From contig NC_073352.2 of NCBI RefSeq assembly GCF_027580225.2, positions 34,955,501 to 35,019,500 on the forward strand: a stretch of 64,000 nt of DNA, read 5' to 3'. This document shows, piece after piece, positions 43,129-64,000 of this stretch. Position numbers and translations under genes: made by a program. Source of the DNA: Misgurnus anguillicaudatus (lineage: Eukaryota; Chordata; Actinopteri; Cypriniformes; Cobitidae). The stretch's first letter is position 1. Each line of letters opens with the position of its first letter. The notes beneath the pieces are model-generated. The model ran no database searches, was not told the DNA's origin, and was given only the letters and a program-made list of their open reading frames with translations.

Positions 43129-44039
43129 TACTTTTGCTTTCAGCTGCACATGCGCACAAATTGCTAAACTGAACAACGACGACGTCTTCATGACGTATAC
43201 AGCCTGCAAATGAGACCTCTGAGAAACGGCTATAGGAACGAACGAATGCTAACAGCTAAACATGAAAACAGACACGGAAACCGAGATATAATAGTGTGTT
43301 GACATGTCGGATATGTCGTAAAAAGTATATAAAAAGTAATAAATAATATTGATCAAATACCGCTGGGAAGTTGGAGTTGGAGGCGTGTCTTTGAGAAACA
43401 TGGCGGAATGCCTGTAGTTGACTGTAATTCATTAAAAACGTTACGTTATACCGCCATCTTGCAACGAGGAAAGGTACTGAACCGAACGCACCTGACGTCG
43501 TAAATGTAATTTACCAGCTCATAAATAAATACCTGAGAAACCTAGGATTGATTTAGGCAAAGTCGTTCCTGGAGTGCCGACGTCCTGCAGATTTGAGCTC
43601 CAACCCTGATAAAAACTTGCCTACCACTCTTTGGATTTTAGTTAGTTGTTCAGGTGCTTGCTTGATTAGAGCTGGAGCTGATTCAATACATCGGGTGCTA
43701 GGGTACGGATTCATTCATTCATATTCTTTATTCATTACAACATTTAAAAAAATGGTCCATAGCACTATACAAACACACACAAATACATGATACAACACAT
43801 ACAATTAAGAATAATGACTACAACAGTCAAAATTCCAAAATACACACAAAAACTTGAATGATTGAGACACAGTCCTGAGTTTCACATCCTGAGTTTATTA
43901 AATTTTTGACGCTTGCTATTTTTAAGGATTTGTCATTTAGTAACAATTCGAGGCCTCATTTGCGTACTTACAGATAGATGTATTATTATGTAGTAAATGT
44001 GTTTGTATGTTCTTATGGAGTAACTGTGCAAAAACGTTT

Positions 44040-44120
44040 GGCAGCGGTGGGATTCGAACCCACGCCCCCGAAGAGACTGGAGCCTTAATCCAGCGCCTTA
44101 GACCGCTCGGCCACGCTACC
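44040..44120 (-). tRNA. tRNA-Leu, anticodon AAG
   Basis: An 81-nt type II tRNA on the minus strand starts GGTAGCGTGGCCGAGCGGTC and ends CCCACCGCTGCC. The anticodon stem CTGGA/TCCAG encloses TTAAGGC, giving AAG (read as inosine-AG). The A and B boxes match those of the neighbour at 43047, and a TTTTT terminator follows. It is not a simple duplicate of the CAG gene, since the stems differ. Confidence 0.96.
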
Positions 44121-45170
44121 TGTTGGCGTACGTGCGTCATGACCTCACTTACGTGCTTGCGTAAGCTTCCGTTACTGATTAATTATCTAAGTTAAACGGA
44201 ATGGAATGAGATGGCACTTTTTATCCGACAAAACAGAGCATAACATTAACGTTAAATGTGTGTTTCTGGCATGAATAAACACATAATGGGCATAAAAGAG
44301 CGTTTGAGTAGCAAGGGCGCAAGTTTGATTTTGACATAAAATTGCCAAGCTGAGAGGACTTATGCTGAGGTTATGCTGGCTTTAGCTGGATTTTTTTCAG
44401 TAGGGATTATTATTCATATTTGTAATATATTATTTCAACAAATATTATAAAAGATTTTATTGTAAAATATGATTGTTTTGTTAACTGCCAATTAAAAAAC
44501 ATCTGTCCCGACCCGACTTTGCAGGTGGTGGAGGTGGGACATTTTCAAGTTGAAGTTAGTAGTGCTAGATGAAATACGATTAATAATAAATGCAGTGATT
44601 TGTGTAGTATTGCACTGTTAGATGTAGCCTCGGTTTGACCGTAACGTACCCGGCTCTTTAACGGAGCAGCTGGTTGAGATCAATATTACTGACTGAGGAA
44701 CAGCTGTCTCTCACACTTTCATTACTAAGACAATGTAAAATATTCTCGTTTATTTAAGGCGACATGTTTCACTATAAAAACGTGTATTTCACAGAATTGT
44801 GGTTTAATACCTTTGTTTCAGTACTTGCACTTCATAAATAAACGAATAAATAGGAATAACTTCTGGATAAGTGCTGCATTTATCTTTAAATTAAAAATTG
44901 TAAGTGTTCGTCAGTGTCTGTTTCTCATTGACTGAATGAAATGAAAAGCTCGCCCGGTTCTGCTAAGAGAAAGAAAGGAGGTGATGTCTGTCTGTCTATT
45001 GTTCATCAGAGGTAACAGACGCGTGTGCGTGTGTGCGCGCGCCCGAGGGTGTGAACACTCATCCCGGGACAAAGACAGCGATGCTGAGATCGAGTCTGTA
45101 ATGAAAGATCATTGAGTGAACTGTTATTAACAAGAAGAAGATCTGTCAGCTTTATTGTTTTATTTTTCTA
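44121..45170 (+). promoter_or_regulatory. gpc2 upstream region and 5' leader
   Basis: A fragment of the CAGTAGGG MITE end lies at about 44370-44404. From about 44,940 the sequence becomes CpG-rich (GACGCGTGTGCGTGTGTGCG, CGCCCGAGGGTG, CATCCCGGG), as expected of a neural gene's CpG-type promoter. No TATA box was seen. Transcription start is not fixed. Confidence 0.4.
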
Positions 45171-53101
<7,931 letters not shown>

Positions 53102-54041
53102 AGTTAATCAACAACTGCTGACCAAACTAAACTAGTGGCTATAAACAGATCAGTCAGCCACCAAACCACCTCAAGTGAATTAGTTTTTTATAGATTTTGT
53201 ACATGTTTGTATTTGTACTCATTGATTTGTTTCTTATCAGGTGATTTACTGTACGTAATATCTCGGCTGATCTGAGACGTTTCTGTGCTTGATATATTTT
53301 TGTGAGGAGTGTTTGTTTTATTTATTGATGATGTGATATTTATTGTATTGAATGTGATGAGAATTTAAGTTTATTTAAAAGTTTGATGATTGTTACAGTG
53401 TATTTTCTATGTGTGGACTTTGTAGAGCACAATCAAATTTGTACAATTTGTTTCATTCAAGTTGACAAATAAAATAATTACATAGACAAGATTGTCTTTT
53501 TTACAATGCAAAAATATTCATATTAAAGGTAGGGTATCACAAATGCTAACGGTAGCCGACTAGAAATGAAATCACGATCCCTCCATTCAAATCGCCATCC
53601 AAAGTCACGCCTCTTTCAAAACACATGAACACGCACAGATCAGACGATCTCATGTCTCATTCAGCAGTGAGAAAACTTTGCAGTACAAAGTGAATAACAT
53701 TATCAAAATAACCAACATAAACAACTGGTTTTTACATCAGAATTAGTTAAAGCACACTTTCGGTTGTGTAGACGTAGTAACTATATCGTTACGCTTATCC
53801 GTAAACGAACACAAATTTCATAAGCAACACAATGTTTTATCAAAGTAGAATATCTGAATCCATCTCAATACAAACATATCGCGGACCTACCTTACCAAAA
53901 TAAACACAGACATCCCAACCTGCAAAAAGTCATTTCAGGGAGGTACCCCCCTCACAAAAAAAGAAAATAAAGGAGGATAAGGATATGACATTTCAAGATA
54001 TAAAAGCATAATATTAATTTCTAGAGGCCTATTTAATTATT

Positions 54042-54359
54042 GGTAACACTTTACTAGGTCTCATTTGTTAACATTAGTTAATGTATTAACTAACATGAAC
54101 TAACCATGAGCAGTACATTTGTTACTGTATTTGCTAATCTTTTTTAACGTTAGTTAATAAAAATACAGCTGTTCATGGTTTGTTCGTGTTAGTTCACAGT
54201 GCATTAACTAATGTTAACAAGATTTGAATAATGTATTAGTAAATGTTTAAATTAACATTAACAAAGATAAAAAAATGCTTATAAATGCAGTTCATTATTA
54301 TATGTTAACTAATGTAGTAAACTAATGTTAGCTAATGAACCTTATTTTAAAGTGTTACC
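54042..54359. mobile_element. MITE, GGTAACACTTTA family, copy 2
   Basis: GGTAACACTTTACTAGGTC at the left and AACCTTATTTTAAAGTGTTACC at the right are inverted copies. The interior has several TTAGTTAATG / CATTAACTAA words, as in copy 1 at 18760-19049. Confidence 0.8.
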
Positions 54360-54691
54360 CAATTATTTGTTAATTATTTTACAATCTATTACTTTTACTA
54401 TCTATATAAGCTGCTTATAATATTTATATAAATTGTTTTATTTATATTCTATTGCAACTTTAAACAGGTCTAATGAGTTTGTTGTTTTCATGTAGCCTTG
54501 GCAACTAGTAGCCAGCCTGAAAAATATGCACATGATATTAAACTTGTTGAACTCACCTCAATGTCAGTTCGGGAGAAGAGATAAAGCCCGCCCAAACTGA
54601 CAATTGATTGGTTGATTTACCGGAGCAGGCCAATCAGGATGCTCTCTGTCTTACATGCGCTTAATGAGGCACAATAGCACACACACACAAG

Positions 54692-54992
54692 GGCTGTTTC
54701 TCAATTCCAAGAACGCAAAGAACGGACTTGCGTCCTCGTGGAGATCGGTCTTGCCAGGCGACCTGGGAAGAACGAACTCGGAAGTTTTGCCGCAATGACT
54801 TCTGGGGCGTAAAGCGATTTCAGCAAGGCTGCACTCGATGCATCCTCGATATCAAGAACACATCCGGGTATTTTCATGCGTCCTCTGTCCTTGCGTTCTT
54901 GAGAATTGGAATGAACTTCGACCGTTAATGATGACGTAGAGCGAGGACACGAGGACGCAAGATCGCTGAAGAACGCATATTGAGAAACAGCC
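54692..54992. mobile_element. MITE with GGCTGTTTCTCAATTCC ends
   Basis: GGCTGTTTCTCAATTCCAAG at the left is mirrored by ATATTGAGAAACAGCC at the right. Inner arms (CGCAAAGAACGGACTTGCGT and GACACGAGGACGCAAG) partly pair. The 97-codon minus frame across it is a shadow. Confidence 0.8.
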
Positions 54993-57032
54993 AAGGTCTC
55001 CCCCTCCCTCTCTGCCGTGCGCGTGCTACTCTTTCTTGCTCGCTCTAGATTCCGGGAGATTTTAACTAACTTGCGGGCATCAGGGAGCCGCTATCAAAAT
55101 GCGGGAGACTCCCGGAACTTCCGGGAGACTTGGGATGTCTGTAAACAGTACAACGACCCTTTCAGACCCTCCTGCAGCTGTTTGTATCTCGTGGTAAAGC
55201 AGTAAAGTTAGCGATGTTCATTTGGGTTTTTCTCTTTGCTGATCCAGGCAATTTTTGCTCTTCTTGTTATAAAAGATGTCTTTCGTTTTGTGGCTCCTGT
55301 ACAGGTTGTCAATTCAGCAGAAAAGTTAGCTGTTCTCGCTGTTTACAGGCAGGAGGTGAGCGCACGTGAACGCGCCGATGACGCATGTGTCTGCGTGAAG
55401 GCAACGTCCGTTCAGACCGAGATCAATGATTGGTTGAAACTTTTTTTGGTCCTACACCTTTCACAGATTACATAAATGTCTACAAATACATTTAAACAAC
55501 TTAAAATACTGATTGCTATCAGGATGTGAGGAGACTTTTAACCAGCATAACTAAAAAATGTTTCTGGATCAAATGAGATACTCTGCCTTGGGTTATATGT
55601 TCTCTGTCATCTCGCATTCACTTGTATAGAAGATAATCTGGGCAGTTTTGAGGAATTTCACTAGAAAAGGACAATACCGTTTTTTGAAAACTTATTTAAT
55701 CCATTAACTCTTGTGAAAACTAATGAGAACTTTTATGAAGCGTTTAGTCAACAGGGCAGAGTATATAAAGGAAAATTACCAGTCAGTAGAGAAGTTACGA
55801 TATACGGGCTCCTTACTTTCGTCAACAGGGTGGCTGTAGAAGCGCACAGGCCCCGCCCCTCAGTGACGTCACGCGCCGGACTGCTTTTTTTGACAACAAT
55901 TAGCCATCAAATTCTTTTAAGCATTACTTTTTATAAGCATAAGGGTCTAAATAAAAAAACTTTAGCCATCAAGAGGAATAAAAAGTAATTTATATAACGC
56001 AGTGAAGTTTGTTGGATATAATCACAGACACAGTCACATAAAGAGAATTCAAATAATTTCACTTGATGTGTCCACTTTTTGTCATGCTTCCAAATTTGTA
56101 CAATTGCAGCTGATCATTTATTTAATACATTAATAAAAAAAATATATATATTTTTTGTCTGATTATACATTCATCAAATTTAATGTAACCAACTAAAATT
56201 ATATTCCCATGAAATGAATAGGTCCGTAGACTTTATTCATGTTCTCATTATCATAGTCCATACATTTCTACGGTAAAAAGGTCTACGAAATGTGCAGCAT
56301 TATTTGATGTGGTGACGTCAGTTTAAATAAAACAACGAAACGATGGAGAAAACCCTCCACATTAAAAAAAGTGTTTAATTTATGGCTCAGTCCAGCAAAT
56401 GTGTACTCTTACAGGGTGTGATGCTTCAGTATCTAAAGAGCATTTGATTGGACACAAAATTTGACGAGAAGCTGAAGTGTAGGGTGATTCTAGAATTATT
56501 CTAGACTTTATTAGTGCATGTGACAAACTGTAGGTTTTGAATGCTTATCATATATTTTATACTAAAATAAATATAGTTAAATTTTTATTTCATGGGGGCT
56601 TTAATGAAAAGTTCCTTGACGTCATCTTTCAGCTAGATTTTTAATCCCTTATTTCCATCATGTCTGAGAAAATAATTATTAAAGTGATTGGAATGGAGGT
56701 TAATTAGATTAATGCAAGGCTCCCTTTAAATACATTTTTTTTCTCTGGAGTTTTAAAAAGTCCTGCATATCACCATGGTCATTCGTATTCTGAAAATTGT
56801 AATTCATGTTCTTCTCTGTAAACTCTGTGCAATTAAAAGCCTTTAAAGACTTATATTTCACTACAGGTTGTATATGCAAGTAACAAATAAAACAATCTTG
56901 AATCTTTATTTAGAAGTTAAAGGATTTTACTGCCATCTAGCGGTCATTCAGTGAAATTACAACCCCTGCTAAATTTACATGTAAAAACTCCTTACTGATT
57001 ATTTTCAGTTTCATGAACAAATTTGTCAAAAA

Positions 57033-57475
57033 CACAGCAAAAAATGACTTTACTTAAAATTTTTGTTGTGTTTTTAGTAGAAATATCTAAAAATTCTTAA
57101 ATCAAGATTTATTTTCTTGATGAGCAAAATGACCTGAGGAAAATAGGTCTAGTTTTTACACAAAAACTATACAATTTTAGTGAATTTGTGCTTTAAACAA
57201 GCAAAATTATCTGCCGATGGGGTGAGAAATTTCTTGAATTAAGTGTTTAAGAAAAAAGTAAACTTATTTTTAGATTTTTTCTCACCATTGGCAGATCATT
57301 TTGCTTGTTTTAAGCACAAATTCACTTAAATTGTATAGTTTTTCTCAAAAAACCCGACTTATTTTTGATAGGTCGTTTTGCTCATCAAGAAAAAGCATCT
57401 TAATTCAAGATTTTTTAGATATTTGTACTGAAAACAAGACAAAAATACGAAGTAAGAAAGTCATTTTTTGCAGTG
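57033..57475. mobile_element. Palindromic MITE with CAAAAAATGACTTTAC ends
   Basis: CACAGCAAAAAATGACTTTAC at the left pairs with AAGAAAGTCATTTTTTGCAGTG at the right. Inner arms such as TTTCTTGATGAGCAAAATGA / TCGTTTTGCTCATCAAGAAA and GCAAAATTATCTGCCGATGG / CCATTGGCAGATCATTTTGC also pair, so the whole element folds. Confidence 0.85.
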
Positions 57476-58355
57476 CAAGTAATTTGGGCAGTTACACAGA
57501 TACCTGTAAACCATGTTATATACGCTTCTTGAGGTCTGTTTTTTATTTTTATTCAAAATATCCTTCATTTTTGTAATATTTTTATCTTCGAAAGTAAAAT
57601 GATACCTTTATGAACTGTTTTAATAGTCTTTCTCTGAGAGATAGTTTGTTAAAAGAGAGCTGATCGTTTAAATAGGGTTGAGATGACAGACAGCGTCTAG
57701 AACAGATCACATCAACTCACCAAATAAATCTCAGCATTTCAAAGCACTTAAAAAAAACTTTCAAAGCACTTGAGTGAGTTTTTAAAGTATAGATGATTCA
57801 AACATCATGTGCTCAGCCATGAAACTGGTGTTTATTTCACTACTTCACAAAGCAGTAATAAATAATTGCCACATTGCTTTAATTTATACAGACTTTAATA
57901 GCTTTTTATTTACAGATGAACTCTTGATATATTGAGCAGGTGTGTGTGTGTGTGTGTGTGTGTTTCTCCAGGACTGATTGTGTTAATATCTACTCTGTAC
58001 GAGTCAACTGATCATTTCATTAATCTAAAAGGTTTTCTGAATGATAGGGAGGAGACTTAAGAAAGGAAAAGATTGTGCAGGATGAAGAGAATCTGCAATA
58101 AGATTTGAGAATAATGATAGAGAGAGCGGTCAGTATAAATAAACATCGACTTTTACTGTTTTGAACCGGATGAGAGTCGATGATAACCGAATTTTCATTT
58201 GTGGGGAATATATTTTTTTAAGAAATGGTAAAATGATAAACAAGAAATGAGAGAGAGAGAAAGAGAGATGAAGAAAGTGTAGACTGAGGATGAGCAAGTG
58301 AATGAAAGTATGGATGGAGGTGTCAGATAAGGTGCTTTGGCCCCTCAGGTTGGAC

Positions 58356-62807
<4,452 letters not shown>

Positions 62808-62809
62808 CT

Positions 62810-64000
62810 ACAAAAGAGAAAAATCATTAAAACAATAAACAGAATCTACTATCTACATCTCTATGGGATGTCTTGGGTGTTTAGAGTAACAATGACCCCC
62901 AATATACCGTACGCTCTTTACTAATACAGCAGTCATAATGACCAATACATAAACACAATATGTTGTTTGTGAGTCTCCTGTATAGCTCTGTGTGATCAAG
63001 ATCGTAGTTAAGTTCATGTCACACTGTATGATCTCAGTTTCCATCAATGTCAGACTGTACAAGTTGAAAGAATTTTAAAAATCGGACGTAAACAAACAAA
63101 CGAGCCCGTCGTTTTACGTCATCAATCAACGTCGGCTGGGCGAACACACGCTGAAGCGAAGGCTGGCAAACCAAAACAACATCTAGCGTTCATTTTAATC
63201 ATGACTTGTCTCGAGTATAAACTAAAGGAGATGACTACATGGCATTTGTATTTCCAGCGCGTATGTCCACCTGGCTCTTTTCGACAGTTTGTCTGCGTTG
63301 GTTTGCAGTGTTGGGGAAAAATACTTTTAAAAGTAATGCAGTTTCTCCCAAAAAGTAACTAACTGCGAGTTACTTTTCATGGAAAGTAATGCTTATGTTA
63401 CTTTTAAAGCAACACTAAAGAGTTTTTTTACCTTAAAATAACGTTTCCAAAATAGTTTCAGTCATTCATCCATAGAGTGCATAATGTGACTAAGTTCAGT
63501 TTAATTCAGTACATCATTTTTTTAAATCTAATTAATTAAACTAAAAAAGTAACTTGCACTAAGTAATGCGTTACTTTACTCGTTACTTTAGATAAGTCAT
63601 ATTATTATTACGAAATGCACGTTACTTGTACTGCGTTAACCCCAACACTGGGTCACCGGGTTCTGTGCTTCTATTGGTTCTTGATCTGCCGGTTGTCGTA
63701 GGGAGATGTCACACAGCTGGATTGTGTCTCAAAATGTCTGACACTGCCAGAATTTTTTTGGAGGATAATTTTGATCGCAACGGTCAATAATCAGCTGTCT
63801 ATGAACATAGCAAACGGCAGATTTTAGCCTAGAATTCCAGGAATCTTTTAGGATTTCAAAATTTGTCCCAGACAGCTAAATCAATCGTGTCTGAAATCCC
63901 ATAGTGTGCACCAGGCTTAAGTCACTTTGGATAAAAGGGTCTGTCAAATGCATGAATAAACATTGAATGTAATAGTATTAGATGAGTTTAACACATCACA
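62810..64000. other. ube2k intron up to the right edge
   Basis: No exon found. It contains one terminal-inverted-repeat element (63306-63650). The rest shows nothing recognisable. Confidence 0.5.
63306..63650. mobile_element. MITE with CAGTGTTGGGG ends and a nested repeat
   Basis: CAGTGTTGGGGAAAAATAC at the left and TTAACCCCAACACTG at the right are inverted. AAAAGTAACT / AGTTACTTTT words fill the arms. A fragment starting TTAAAGCAACACTAAAGAG (63404-63485), also present at about 41,220, interrupts the left arm. Confidence 0.8.

Larger units (their letters stand above)
53906..55142. mobile_element. 1.24-kb DNA transposon remnant with two nested MITEs
   Basis: Perfect 13-bp inverted ends ACAGACATCCCAA and TTGGGATGTCTGT bound the region. 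Subterminal sequence at the right end is rich in CGGGAG words (GGGAGACTCCCGGAACTTCC). The GGTAACACTTTA MITE (54042-54359) and the GGCTGTTTCTCAATTCC MITE (54692-54992) are inserted inside. No transposase frame is visible. Confidence 0.6.
53480..58355. other. Transposon-rich spacer between gpc2 and ube2k (convergent)
   Basis: Several elements are listed separately. The rest has no supported gene. A cyclic-AMP-type palindrome TGACGTCA lies near 55863 in a GC-rich patch (GGCCCCGCCCCTCAGTGACG) that looks repeat-derived. A GT microsatellite lies at about 57940-57962. gpc2 and ube2k are transcribed towards each other. Confidence 0.5.

Noticed and set aside
55236..55475. 79-codon plus-strand frame beyond gpc2
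   Set aside because: It is next to transposon ends, with no partner exons or recognisable family.

Overview
The window is nuclear DNA from a teleost fish, most likely a cyprinid. It is AT-rich, has spliced genes with short GT-AG introns, and is full of small inverted-repeat DNA transposons, tandem repeats and a truncated LINE. The protein-coding genes read as fish orthologues of TMEM271, FNTA, GSTP (two copies), GPC2 and UBE2K. The species and gene names come from protein features recalled from family knowledge; no database search was made.

Layout. 0.4-15.8 kb: the intact single-exon minus-strand tmem271 CDS (4.1-4.9 kb) and three possible minus-strand exons of an unrecognised gene (about 0.5, 7.3 and 15.7 kb), among many repeats. 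21.3-28.6 kb: fnta, nine minus-strand exons, with a large last intron holding a MITE and a nested LINE. 29.6-32.7 kb: gstp1, minus strand, seven exons, with a TATA box and an AP-1/ARE-like site. 32.8-33.8 kb: a 69-bp-period satellite directly upstream of the gstp1 promoter. 34.2-34.5 kb: a decayed third gstp copy. 35.3-39.5 kb: gstp2, minus strand, seven exons. 43.0-44.1 kb: two minus-strand tRNA-Leu genes (CAG and AAG). 45.2-53.1 kb: gpc2, plus strand, eleven exons, full length. 53.5-58.3 kb: transposon-rich spacer. 58.4-62.8 kb: the 3' five exons of ube2k on the minus strand; its first exons lie beyond the right edge.

The genes do not form one pathway. fnta encodes the shared alpha subunit of farnesyl- and geranylgeranyl-transferase I. 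The gstp genes are a tandem detoxification pair. gpc2 is a GPI-anchored heparan sulfate proteoglycan. ube2k is a ubiquitin-conjugating enzyme with a UBA tail.

Main points of interest: (1) two otherwise intact genes lack GT at one splice donor (fnta exon 8 has TT, gpc2 exon 2 has GG); (2) in both gstp genes the start codon is split by an intron (A|TG); (3) a 69-bp dimeric satellite abuts the gstp1 promoter; (4) a gstp relic lies between the two live copies; (5) gpc2 has UG-repeat splice acceptors; (6) a possible unrecognised gene has tmem271 lying within one of its introns.
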